Shown here in pieces: positions 47,411 through 59,489 of a DNA stretch of 64,000 nucleotides. The notes beneath the pieces were generated by a model that saw only the letters and a program-made list of their open reading frames with translations, was not told the origin of the DNA and ran no database searches. The position numbers and the translations under genes are program-made. Position 1 is the stretch's first letter, and each line of letters opens with the position of its first letter. Origin of the DNA: Lepiota brunneoincarnata (Eukaryota > Basidiomycota > Agaricomycetes > Agaricales > Agaricaceae); assembly GCA_023014365.1 (NCBI GenBank), contig JAEBUN010000001.1, positions 1,736,001-1,800,000 on the forward strand. Direction: 5' to 3'.

Positions 47411-49985
47411 TTATTCCACCAAACTCATTTTAAGGGGCAGTTGTGGGGTTGTCAGATGATCGGTGTCGTCAACAGAGGGTGCCTGCAATCCCGATCATTC
47501 TCCAGAATATCTTCTTCTCGGTCATGGAGAACTTGAACGTGCTAAGGAGCACAGATAGCACAACCTCTGCCGTCAGTTAGCACGGGGCTGGTGAAAGATT
47601 GGGAAGTTAGTGGAACCCACTCATCTCCAACTGCGAGAATTTGAATCCACTGGAGAAAAGTTATTAGGAGTCATCCGAGTACGCAAGTACATGACTCACA
47701 TGCATGCTCTTCCACCGCCCAGGAACGTCATCCTATGAAACGACGTCAGTATAGTCACTTCCTGCCTCAGTTGAGGGTGGTAGTTACAAATGGGAGTATA
47801 TCCCCGGCATATGTGCCTGTCCAACGGTCTCTGGTAAAGGTGTCAACCATCTCTCCGGTTTCCATTCATAAGAATCGGGTCCCCATAGGTCTGGGTTGCA
47901 ATTGGCGCCGAGTACGGATATGATTACGTTAGTCCCATTTTGTACGAATATTTCGGTCACGTCCTTTCCGTCGAGGTCCACAATAGGTTTTGAGAGCGGA
48001 AGGATCATGTCCTGTCGCGCTCTGTAAAATAGTCTTTAGAGTGTCCGGTGCTCCGGTGATATCCGTCCTACTCACGTTCGCATAAATGCAATATTGACTG
48101 GTGGATATCTTCGAGAGGGTGCGATCAGGATCTTGTTCTATAAGTCGTGATTATTTCACACTCACACTCGAAGCGTTTCGCGGCAGACCGCATCCAGATA
48201 CGGTAGCGAGACAAGCTGATCATAGGAAAGTTGACCATCTTTTTGGGCTTCCCTGATTTCATCGCGTAATTTATCTTGCACGTCCTGGTGGGTGGCAAGC
48301 AGGTGCAGAATGCGAGAGACAGCAGAAGAGGTCGTATCCATCCCAGCGAAAACGAATGTTCTAATGAAGCGTAAGCAGCTCTGGAACGCAGGGCAAAGAA
48401 AGTAGTGAGACATACGAGACCTGAGAGAGCAGGATGAGCGTTACGGTTCAGCTATCGAAGAATTATAGCTTTACGAACCTGACCCACGACCTCCGAGTCT
48501 GTCAGCTTATCCCCTTCCGAGGCTTGGGCGTTCGATTTCACTTGTGAATGGTCTTTCAGCCATGCGGGGGGGCAGAAGAAAAAAAAACAACTTACTCAGG
48601 AGACTGATGATGTCCTTTTTGTTCGCCGCATCTGCAGCGACTTGTGGATCCGAACTATTTAACGCTCTCTTCTTCATTTCAATGATCTCCATTGAAGTCT
48701 TGTGCATTGTATCAATAGCTTCCCTAAGATCCCGAGCACGCCGCAAGGGGATATGTTCGGCAATAAATCTCTTCAGAGCCGGGAATTTGAATTTAGCTGC
48801 AAAGGGGTAGAGGAACTGGTTCGCAAAGAAGCCAACAGGGTCCACCTGAGAGTGAACTGACAGGTCCTATGTCAGAGACCATTCAAACGCGGACGCCTGA
48901 CACTTACACAAGCTTCTTGACCGATTTGCTGTACGGGTGGTAGTCGAAATCGTCTTTCAAGGAATCAAATGAGTATCCCATTCCACTCTGCCCAATGAGT
49001 TCCAGCGCTGTACGAGTCATCCAATATAGGATGTCAATTTCTTGTGGTCCATGCTCGACTTTCTTCTTTAACACCACCCGGAGCTGCATTCAATTAGAGC
49101 AATGTCCATATGCTAAAAAAAGATCGTGGCTCCTACCCGCTCTGTCACCTCGTAGAATATTGGAACTGAAAGACTAATGAGATGTTGTTTCCTTGCGCAG
49201 AAAGAGGTGACCAACTCATATCACGCATGTGATTTATTGAGAAGACGGGGTTCATTATCTTCCTCTGTTTCCGGTGTTGTTCCCCTATTAAAATATGATG
49301 GTCAGGATGCCATTCCTTAAGGACCTTTCGTACATACCCAAGGTAGCTAGTAAGCCCTCACCAAAGAACGTATAGTTACGGCTATTGATAGATATGGTTA
49401 GCTGAAGCTGCATTTCTAAAGCTGCGGAACTGGTTAAAATCCGTACGCAATGATCGCTGTTGCTTCCTCATACACATATTGATCCTATTCGTCAGGTTAT
49501 TTAATTGGACCGAAGTATAAAGGTGGACGCCCGCCTTGACAAGAATATGGTGAAGGGCCTTTGGGTCAAAGGTTACCAGGATTCGTTCCTTTGGGAGCGT
49601 CTGCTCAGAGACAACAAAAGATAGCGTTCAGTGTAACGTACCCCTAGAGCACCTCTGATTTTCATGGCTCTCCCATCTAATGATGGCGGATATTCAGAAA
49701 ATAAGAGAGGGCTGAGATGACAGCAAACGTTACTTACATCGTTCTAGTATGTGGAAGTGGAAGCCCCATCCTTTGGCATGGAATAACTGGGGAACGTTGC
49801 CTGAATTTTAATTGTAAATATTCATCTACCATTGCATGAGGGTTTCACAGACCAAACAACCAAGAATGCAGAGGGGGTCCTGGGAGTCTATCAAGCGAGG
49901 ACTTGGCAAATAATCGTCCTAGCACCAGCCATGCGACGCAAGAGATCGTAGCTAACAATATCGCTTGAAAAATGGTAGCAGGCAT
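47411..49985 (-). CDS. Cytochrome P450 monooxygenase (P450-E), C-terminus frameshifted
   Basis: The ATG at 49985 gives the anchor MPATIFQAILLATISCVAWL and hinge RLPGPPLHSWLFG. Then NVPQLFHAKGWGFHFHILE, LVTFDPKALHHIL, WMTRTALELIGQSGMGYSFD (about 49000), FKFPALKRFIAEHIPLRRA (about 48760), I-helix TFVFAGMDTTSSAVSRILHL (about 48340), ETLR (about 48180), NPDLWGPDSYEWKPERWLTP (about 47890), haem loop FLGGGRAC (about 47720), GFKFSQLEM and VVLSVLLSTFKFSMTEKK. As written the last exon stops at 47469-47471 after GIAGTLC. Removing one base near 47480 restores PSVDDTDHLTTPQLPLKMS and a TAA at 47411-47413, the usual ending. The catalytic part is complete. Opposite in strand to, and convergent with, P450-D. 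Confidence 0.88.
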
Positions 49986-51099
49986 GGTAGATGAACGGGT
50001 TTCACACTGTGGGATAGAAGGTGCTGCTTTATATCACTCCAAGCGTCTATGGGAATAAACCGGTTGAAAGATACCGCTGGGGGGGATGTTGACACCACAT
50101 CTTTGAGCGTGACACGCCCGATGATTATCTTGGGCTCATGGGGATGTCTCTTTTGGAGAAGTCTTGGGTTCTAAAGCGGGACTCTTCTAATGGTCTCTTG
50201 TCATCCTCCGTAAAACACCGCGTCCTATGCCGTTCGCGCCGTGTGTGGGGATCTTCAAAATTTCCGTAGCCAAACCTCGTAGCCAGGAAAACTTGTTGGA
50301 GTCTGACGTCAGAACAACTCGTTCAATGACGTCCTGTAGGAGTTTATGTTTAACAACGCTCCTCATTAAAGGAGATCTGTATGTTTCTCCTTTATCTTCT
50401 GAGATGTTTATGTTTCATTATAGCTCTGTTTCTTAATTTCTCCTATGTAGTGTAATGTATATATATTATGTATCTGTTACACCTGAAGTCCAGCTTCGTT
50501 CGCCGGACTTCAGAATACATCTTTTATTCTCGACTATCTACTGCGCTATGTCACGACAAAACTGCCCAAGCCTATAGCCTCCCCCCCGCAAGAGGTCTGA
50601 TCACTAATGATCCAATGAAGACATCCCGATATCCTGGACACAGATCTCATGTGAACTGGTCACAGGGGCATAGTTCAGTGTGTGATGACGCAAAGCCACC
50701 GGCATTCAATGCCCCAGCTTCATAACCAGCTGTTGGCCGATTTCCCTTATTCGACAGGATGCTTTCGCACGAGGTCGGCCGTCAGAGCTGTCTACACATC
50801 TCTGTTTACGAAGTCCGGTTAGCGAATAAAATCACCCAGAATCCGACTAATAGCTGCTTGCATAATGATCAGTAAGCCGTGTGAGGCATCGGGCAGAAGA
50901 GAGATTGTGTACGCTCCGTGGTTCTCCGGCCTGGAAATAATTTGAATGGAACAATTATGGGGGACATTGTTCTAACAGCTTGGGTCTGATTTATGCATCG
51001 TTATCGCTATCCTTTGCAACCACCGGAAGGGCAGGGGTTGGTGGATGGGAAGTAACTTTAGGTTGTGTAATGCCCGGCGACAAACACCAATCATCGAGT
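49986..51099. other. Intergenic region
   Basis: Contains the P450-E promoter at its left side. No gene is supported; frames around 50230 and 50470 lack any motif. Confidence 0.4.
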
Positions 51100-51262
51100 T
51101 ATTTTTAGCATTTCGTGGCTCGTGCTCAGGGATATACATTTTTTGGGAAGTGCCTTGGGATTCGAGGGCCCTAATGCCCGCAAAATAGAAACTAAGTAAA
51201 TCAATGGTATTACGGTTGGAAGGGGCACATCTACTAGGGATTTACTCCCACCTGCGGGTATC
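51100..51262 (+). pseudogene. Short cytochrome P450 relic
   Basis: A plus-strand remnant ending EGAHLLGIYSHL (about 51220-51255), plainly the GEAHMPGIYSHL exon end of the P450s here. Upstream, ARAQGYTFFGK (about 51118) occupies the place of ARRDMILPLSK. The WKPERW part between is lost. It marks an older P450 copy at the right edge of the array. Confidence 0.55.
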
Positions 51263-51552
51263 TATGTCCCAGTCTTTGAACCACGTTCCATCAATGAAAC
51301 GCCGTTTTTCGTAGGCTGTGAATTCACATAGGCAGGGCTCAGCACTCTGGAAGGAAGCAACAGCAGTCGTAACATGCGATAGAACACGTGCGAAGCGGGG
51401 GGTGGATGCGCTTGCTGATTTTGAAGAATTTGGAGTGTGACCACGGACTGCCGGCCAGGGGGATCACACTTAAAGGATATGTTTACAGTGGAGGACGGAT
51501 ATTTGATGAAAGCATCTGCACGTAGGCCATCCAGTCCGCCTCACGCAAACGT

Positions 51553-54500
51553 TTATTGTTTGTTTCGCCGGATTTTACAGTTCCGATTTAAGATGTTCAT
51601 CAGCTCTTTTGCGTCATCAAGTATTTCCTCGTCAGATATCTCTCCTGTCTGGACTTGGGGTATACGAAGGATTCCTCGGATGATGTTGTCGACTCGATTA
51701 CCATACCCATCTTCGGTACTTGACAACGAAAGCACAGTAAATTCAGCCTCCTTAGCGGAATCGCACAAAATTTGCGCCCTAGAATATGTCAGCCCTGTCC
51801 AAACGAGTCATAAATGGGCTAACTGTGTGTCTAAGTTGAAGCCCGAGAAATTGCCTGCACAAGACAGTACACCGCCTTGAACCCTAGAAAAAGCCGCGCG
51901 GATCTGGTTAAATGCAGCCATCCTTTTGGCTTGCTGGAAGGGAGAGTTTCTGGTTCATCACGAGGTAACGGCCACTAGAGATTAATCTTACTGGTAACTT
52001 TTGTGAAAGAGGATTCTCCAGCTCCACTTCGACATCATAGATGTGTCCTAGAGAAACAACTCGGCGGAAGGGCTCAACTGCGTTTGGATCTGCTAAACCT
52101 TCTGTAGTAGTGTCCGTATGCGTTTCTACCTCGGTACTGTCGTCTAGTTCTGATGGGGCTTTCAAGGCAACATCCACATCACCATCTCGATCTGGGGCTA
52201 GTTTCGGGGCTGGGCGTTGTCCCTCGTCTTGTTTCTTGTTCGCGAAAGGTGTCTTGAATGGCTTCGTTAGACGTTTAGCGGATTCGAATGGTCGGGTATC
52301 TGGACAAGAGCTATAGCCAGAGGAGTGTAAATTGTCGGGACCAGCTTACTCAGGGGAGACGCAAACGAGGTTTTATTCCTTTTTGAGACCCTAGATGGCC
52401 CGGCAAGATTGGCCTCAGCATATCCTCGTTTTCCTTCGTCGGGCCCAATGCCTCGTTCGTGGTTTGATAACTCTTTCCGATCGTTCGGCTGCCCATCTTC
52501 CTTGACCGCCAGATTCTCTGCCACCGTCTTGAGCGCGTATTAATATTGACCTCCACGGTGTACTTACTACCCTGGGGTTTTCTTTGAAAGGGTGGCATCT
52601 GGTCTTCAGGCGTCAACCTTTTAGCTCGGAGCCTCGTCTTCTCGGGATATTTACAGACCTAGGCGCAGCACACATAAGTATCGGAAGGGGAGTGGAAACG
52701 TAAGGAACATACGTCGCACATGGCACTGCAGTAACGCCGGACCACACTAGGGTCACTATCATTGATACTTTCTCCGAAATATCGACAAATAGTCTGATTT
52801 TCGGTGAGGACTCTGGGTTGCGTCATCCTGGTAATTGGAGGAGATCCTTACTGTGTGCCTGCAGGATGTTACATTCTCGGCATAATGGATTAACTGCAAT
52901 TATGTATTGTAAGGATGGCCGACGTAGGTGTCTCTTTCTTACCTCATCTACGCTACTTATAGCTCTCTGTGTCGGAGAGGGGCCTTCGAAATCGTCTTTT
53001 ACACGATTTGGGTCTGATGGTGCGACTAGATCCCGAACGCGTGCTGCATCTTCCCTTGCTATAGGCTCCGTGAATATGTGATTCGACGCAGACCCCAAGG
53101 AAATACGTACAATAATAGAGGATACATTTGGATGGCTGGGGAGCAGGTTGTAGAGAGTTGTCATTCTGGGTCTATGGGATGAGAAGCTGGGTTACCTGTC
53201 CGTCTCTTCCGGCACGACCTTATTTACGATCAGATATATTGATAAAGTATTGCCAGCTGACAAACCTGTCTCTTGATAGTAGCCTATGCATCGTTTAAGT
53301 GATGTACATAACATAATGTCAGAATAAAAACTCCACCTTCAAAACTGGTGGGAAGGTCATAATGAATAATATATCTAGGCCCGCCGGTTGATGGTTATGG
53401 AATAGCAGGTTCGAAGGAGGGGGGCGCACCGGACATCACTCTTGTCTATTCCTAAGCCGAATGCGATAGTGGCGACAACCTGAGGTTACGACTATCAGCG
53501 ACCTGACCTGAGGTTTAATAAACACATTACCAGGTCTACCCCACCCTGTGCACCATCTCCACCCAGGGTCCAACTCTTCAGAGTCGCTTCCAGCGTGGTG
53601 GCACTTCAAGTTCACCATAAGTCCTAGTGGAACCGTGCAACAAAAGTTGTGGGACCGAACCCGATATCACGGTGGTATGGCTTCGCGTTCAGCCCTTTGT
53701 CGTGGAGGAACGCTGCAAGCTTGTTGCAAGTAGCTTTTGCCCTGCAGTATACGATTCCCGAAGAAGCCCTACCCCGCCTTCTGTATAGCATAGTGACGTA
53801 TTCAAAAACCTCTTGCATACGCTCGTGAAACGCAGGTGCAGACACGTAACGAACCTACAAGGGATTCCAGAGACTTAATTAATATACTCTGATGGATCTA
53901 AGCACTACTCACCTCATAATAGAGATTCTCCCGGTTGAACTGATGAAGAGCATGAAATAGGTTATCTTTGTCCATTTTCAAACTGTGGATGATATCGCGC
54001 TGGACACTGAGCCGTATCAGAAGAAGATACCCGAAACGTGTGTAAGGGATAAAAGACATACACAGCTGTAGCAGTAGCAGTAAGAGCCATGATTGGCACA
54101 TCACTGTAGCGATCCCTGAACTTCCCGAGACGCCGATAGTCAATACGGAAACTATGGCCCCACTCCTAACAACACGATCAGTTTACAGTCGTTTCTCAAG
54201 CATTCCACGCTAACAGATATGCAGTGGGCCTGAAATATGGTTAGTACAGTTATTTATGATCCAAGGTGAATAACTCACCTCATCGACGACCAAGCGGTTG
54301 AGGTTATGTTTGCCATGGATTGCATCAAGGAGACGGGTGCAATCAGAACCCGCGTACTTCTCTGGGGAGACTGAATATCGTATCAGGTTTGATACTCTCG
54401 AGGATGGACCCATACAAGGTTATCTCACTGTACAGCAGGCGAGTCAGTGGGTGGTCTGAAAGCAGGTCTGTTTCAATCTGTTGCCAGTATAAGCCTCAAG

Positions 54501-55146
54501 CTTCATGTTTTGGAGAGAAGACACACCTTCATCCGTTCATCCGGGCTCGTTTCGGCGTTCAAAGTGGCCACCACCACGCCCTTATTCTGCAAATTTTCCA
54601 CTTCTGGGCAAAAAGTTTGTAAACTGCGTTAGAGGTAGGTACCAAGGAGACATTACGGTTTGCCATTAGAGCTAAGAGCGAGGGTATAAGCAATTGATTT
54701 GACACATTTATAATGATTTACAGCGCAGAGGTGATACTACCAAGGTCATACCTTTCTTCTCCAGAACCGCAGGAAGTTGAAAACATAGACTCTTTAAGCT
54801 GAGTATCAGTACATGTGCTTCCAAGTTGGCCAGCATCAGGTTCACCTTGCCCATGCCCGTTGGAGCCAAAACAAACACATCTTGCCCTAGAATAACAGAG
54901 TGATTGCGTCAGTGCCTCCAAGCAACGGGTGGGATGGTACTGACCAGCGATCGCTGCTTCCACTATTTCTTTTTGCTTCCCTTTGAAATCTGAGTGCCCG
55001 AAGACTAGAAGAAGCCCCTTAGATAAGGTAAAGTCGACTCAGGATCATCCAAACCCGCCTTGGTGTAAGCTCCTATACTCAGGTCAATCGCGAATCATTT
55101 ACCCCAGAGGCCGTGGATTAAAAAAAAACCCACTCATAATAGCCAT
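51553..55146 (-). CDS. RecQ-family ATP-dependent DNA helicase
   Basis: A 3'-5' DNA helicase for recombination and replication repair. Motifs in order on the minus strand: [20 protein letters not shown] (about 54990), Walker [11 protein letters not shown] cut by an intron between K and S (about 54850), [24 protein letters not shown] as the DEAH box (about 54290), [20 protein letters not shown] and MALTATAT (about 54090), [18 protein letters not shown] (about 53750), [20 protein letters not shown] (about 53480), [24 protein letters not shown] (about 53210), [15 protein letters not shown], then the zinc-binding RQC part with [25 protein letters not shown] (about 52700). The acidic C-terminal region runs to TAA at 51553. 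One surplus base near 53601 shifts the frame before LEATLKSW. Start uncertain; more than fifteen exons. Confidence 0.85.
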
Positions 55147-55354
55147 GTGAGTCTGGACGTAGAGAGCTTGTCATTCGGTGACGCAGTCAGTGGCTGGAGA
55201 AAGGATGTTACCAGGATGCAACACAGGAAATTGCATGTCACAAGCGGCGTGGTCGTGACTGCTCGCGTCCCAGTCACAGGCGCTCATTAATCTTATTTAT
55301 CTTATGGGGGGTTGGTCGGATCCGTACGTAGATAATAAATGGTCAAGTCCATCA

Positions 55355-56457
55355 TTACATGGTACTCTCATTCGGGTTTAGAACGGTGGGCAGACCAGCG
55401 AGGTGCATCTTGACGCCAATCTCGAAGAGGTAATCCAGACACTATCCAATAGTTGAGCTAATGGAGAAGAGGAACCGTAGGGACGGACCTCAGTTTGGGT
55501 TTTGGCTTTTTCCCAGTCGTTTCCTGGAAAGGAGCCAGATATCCACAGCCGAAATCAGAAAACGAAGTGGAATCAACGCATACGCACCCCAAACATAGAC
55601 ACCATGCCGTCGCACAAGAACGCCCGGTGCGTCGGGGTATTTGGTCATGGCTTCCGCCATGCTCTCCCTGAGGTCCTCCTCAAATGGAGTGTTCTCGATT
55701 ATAGGCACAACCAAAGTATCAAGGTAGGATAGAGCAGCACCCGTGCCCCCGACTCGTATACCTTTGATCATCTGGGAGTGAGGTTTCAGAATGAAGGCAA
55801 TACCCTAGATATCTCACAAGTGGGCGTGCTCACCTCCTAGACATTCTATGAGGGAGTGGCTTTAAAAGCTAACAAAAGGCAGCTCACTTGGTGTGAAATC
55901 GTAAATACAGGACCTTTCCAGAGCAGGGTTGCCATTACTGCGTGCTGGGAGTGGGTGTGGATGCAACTCCCTGCATCGCGAAGTTCAAACGAATTCCAAA
56001 AGAGCGGAGTGCATGCTGATTCTTTCAAATTTAGTTGTGGGCGACGTAGGAATATGCGGTCAGTATGGGGCGACGGATTGGGTCGAGGGTATTGGAGGAC
56101 AAAGATGTGCTGTGGTTTGATTCTCTCCTTCTGAACACCAGAAGGCGCGATATAGACCTTGTCCCTACAAACTAAATCATCAGTCGACGGTGTTTCTATC
56201 CACACTCTCACCACGGACCCTTGTCTGATGCAGATTCCCCCTCCGGTTCCAGTAACCCATCCTAGCTAGCTCAGGAGGTCAGCAGCGAGTCCCGAATAGT
56301 TGTTCATGACGTACGTGGTAGAATGACTGACATAGTTCTGGTATCAGGTTTGCGGGCTAGTAGATTATTGGGATGTATAGGCTGGGTGGAAAGAGTAGAA
56401 GCTCACATGCAAAGGATCAGAAGAACAGACGAGGGAATCGGGAGACTGTTCAGCCAT
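55355..56457 (-). CDS. MDE1: Methylthioribulose-1-phosphate dehydratase
   Basis: A methionine-salvage enzyme that dehydrates 5-methylthioribulose-1-phosphate; a class II aldolase-fold zinc enzyme of the cytosol. The ATG at 56457 begins [17 protein letters not shown]. Then [45 protein letters not shown], the long family insert, [16 protein letters not shown] with the zinc-binding HxH (about 55950), [40 protein letters not shown], and [12 protein letters not shown] with the third zinc histidine (about 55620). Last exons: [12 protein letters not shown] and [20 protein letters not shown], ending ESTM with TAA at 55355. Frame intact, six or more introns, family length. Confidence 0.92.
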
Positions 56458-57001
56458 AGCCACAGACGAATGTTTGAATGGAAGGAGTGAAAGAAGACAG
56501 ATTTTTATCTGATACCATTCTTGATGTGCGGAGAAGAATGGATCCGCATGTGATCAATGAGGGCTAGATCGTGTGATTGGTTTTCGCAGAACGCCGAACC
56601 ATTGTTGTGAGGCTCCTAAACTTCAAGAGCCTCGGACTATTTCCCCAATCCGACCCACTGGCGAGGAACTTGAAGTCCTTGAAGAAGGGAAGGAGAAGAT
56701 TCTGCAGTACTATCCGCCCGATGCTCGAAACAGCTACAACGCGACTTACGTGTGCCGGCCCTGGAACCTTACATCATGGTTACCCAACCGACCAAGTGAC
56801 TTTTATTTTCTCTCACCAACGAAACAGCCACCCACGACAAATGTTTCCTGATGTTGCATCCGCAAGGTCGGCACATGATGCATCCACATGAGCGAACGGC
56901 CCGTCACTTGAATGGGAAGCTCTCGCGGTCCGCTTGTGAGATCCTCGACGAACTGTCATTGATATCTCTCTACCACTTGCTCCCCGCCGACAGCCTTCAG
57001 A
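56458..57001. promoter_or_regulatory. Divergent promoter region, MDE1 / alpha-galactosidase
   Basis: 544 bases between two divergent start codons. Overlapping open frames (56573-57000) run through it but show no motif, so I read it as regulatory sequence. No TATA box stands out. Confidence 0.45.
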
Positions 57002-59489
57002 ATGAGCTGGATCCTTCTTGCGACCCCCGTACTACTATTTGCCTCTCTCGCCTTCGGCCTGAACAATGGCCTCGCCAGGACCCCCCCTATGGGCTGGAAT
57101 CCATACAACGCATTTTTGTGGGCAATAAACACCCATGTGGATCTGAGCGCCCCGGCTAAATGCTTCTAGGTGCTCTACGACAGAGTCACAGTATCATACG
57201 GCGGCTCAGAGGCTGATCAGTCTCGGTCTAAACACTCTTGGTTATCAATACGTCAATTTGTATGCCCGTATGACTACTTTGGGGCACCTTATAGAACCCT
57301 AATCTCGCGAATCAGGGATTGCGGGTGGCAAGGAAAAGCCCGGAACGCAACTGGTGGCTTCACATGGGACACTACGACTATACCTTCGGGAATCCCAGCC
57401 CTTTCCTCCTTCGTCCATGGTTTGGGTCTCAAATTTGGGGTTTACTCCGACGGGTAGGTGCGGAGAGCCAGCTGGTTTGGTAGTGATTCTTACCTAGTCT
57501 CTTTCGGAACAGGGGTGTCTTCGCTTGTGATTTTGTCGGCGGCACTGCACACTATATAGGAAGTTTGGGGCACGAGATCTCGGATGCGAATAGCTTTGCC
57601 GCATGGGGCGCAGACTACTTGAAGGTCGGCGCTTGATTTTCAGCGTGTCGGCCAAGAACTGATGGATCCATTGTTAGTACGACAATTGTTACGCAGGTCT
57701 GCCCGTTCGCCATTTTACAGGCTATCATAATCTCACATAAGCCCCAGTCAGTTCAACGGATTTTGTCGATTTTAACCCTCCCATACAAGTATGTTACTCA
57801 GCAGCGCATGAAACCCGACCAAAAGCTCACATAGGGGCAGATTGAAGTAAGAGTCCACAAACAGAGCTAATTATTCGCGGCATTCACCACTCCAGCCTCA
57901 TTACCTAACAATGCGAGATGCACTTGCAGCCACGAAGAGACCTGTTGTATTTTCGATATGCGAGTGGGGAGTTCAAGGTAGTATAGAACAACAGCCGAAG
58001 TCAAGCCCTTCCAATGAAAACTCCTACAGATCCCGCCCGATGGCCAGCTAGCGGTGTTGGACATTCGTGGGTTATTGACTCTTGCATGACGACCAAAACC
58101 TGATTTCTCCCCCAGATGGCGAATCTCGTAAGGAAAACGCCGGGACTAGGCTGTATTAACCCCAACTGACTGGGATCCAGAAACGATATCGGCCCCCCCC
58201 GCCTCGTGGGACAATCTTTTTAGAATTATAATCAAGTTGTTCCAATCACGCGGTTCGCTGGACCAGGTGGATGGAATGGTATGTGGCCTTCCGACCCATC
58301 ATCTCATGACAATTGCAGACCATAAGCAATATGCAGATCTGGATATGCTTGAAGTTGGAAATTCAGGATTGACGGAAGCAGAGCAGCAAACTCATTTCGC
58401 ATTTTGGGCGGCAGCAAAGTTTGTCAGAGAAGTCGCTAACCTGCAAATCGTTCACATAATTCCAGGTCCCCTCTCCTCATATCCACGGACCTCACCAAAA
58501 TATCGACGAATGCTCTGAACATTCTCAAGAATGCAAGGATTATTGCTGTGAATGTAAGCCCCGCTATGATATACCTAGAAATAATTCTCAAGTCTTTGAA
58601 TTAGCAAGATCCTTTGGGAAAATCAATCGATTTTAAAAGACGGTACATTAACGATCATGACGTCTGGTCTGGTCCTCTTGCAGATGGTTCCACCGTGGCA
58701 GGTGAACCTCCATTCGTGTCTCTTAAGTCCGAACCCACCAACTCTTGCATTTTTATTAGTCGTTGTCAACTGGCAGAATTCAGCACGATCGCTGACGTTC
58801 AACCTGGCTGATGTTGGTCTCCTTTCAGCCACTGCCACCGATCTCATTTCCGGAACCTCCTTGGGGAGACTGTCAACCTCGTAAGCCCTTACAGGTCGAC
58901 CCTTAAAGGACCGGTGATTGATCATTGGACTTTCCTCAAATAGACACACGACAACGGTTAGTGCCCACGGCGTGATTGTTTTGAAACTCAGCGGCGGTAC
59001 TGCAATGGCCTCGCCATCATTCACGTTCTATAATGCCGCAGCTGCCGGTAATACCCTGGGTGGGGGAGCTAGCACACGGGTTGTTTCTTCGTCCGTGACA
59101 GTTGTCGGCTTTGTTGGCAATGGCGGCACTCTCACCTTCAACAACGTTGACGGCGGGTCATCCGGAGGCACTAAGCTCGTCTCCTTGGACTACATCAACG
59201 CAGACTATGTTTTCAGCAACACGGCCTGCTCAAACTGTCGCAATGCGTTTATCAGCGTCAACGGTGGCTCTCCCGTCCAAGCGCAAATGCCAATCTCTGG
59301 ACAGGTATTGTTAAGTGCCGAGTTTGATAGATCGTATACTCATTATCACACTTCTAGAGTTGGGATATCCTGTTCTCTGGATACCTCGTGTCCCTGTCTG
59401 GATTCAAAGCTGGGAAGACGAATACCATTCAGATTTCCAATCCGAGTGCTTGGGCACCAGATTTCTACCGCATCGGCGTGTCGCTATAA
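57002..59489 (+). CDS. Secreted alpha-galactosidase, GH27, with C-terminal extra domain
   Basis: Hydrolyses terminal alpha-galactose from galacto-oligosaccharides or galactomannan outside the cell. The ATG at 57002 starts a signal peptide (MSWILLATPVLLFASLAFGL), then ARTPPMGWNPYNAF. Next come LNTLGYQYVNLDCGWQG, LKFGVYSDG, GVFACDFVGG, FAAWGADYLK and YDNCYA, the latter a 19 nt exon (57678-57696) bearing the catalytic nucleophile Asp. TDFVDFNPPIQ, RPVVFSICEWGVQ, SWDNLFRI, GPGGWND and LDMLEVGN follow. The C-terminal part (about 58700-59489) has ARSLTFNLADVGLLSATATD and a beta-rich, galactose-binding-like domain ending DFYRIGVSL, TAA at 59487-59489. One missing base near 58230 shifts the frame inside FRIINQVVPITRF. 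About fifteen exons. Confidence 0.9.

Noticed and set aside
56573..57159. Overlapping plus-strand frames upstream of and into the alpha-galactosidase gene
   Set aside because: No motif; the signal peptide and GH27 motif start at 57002 in a different frame.
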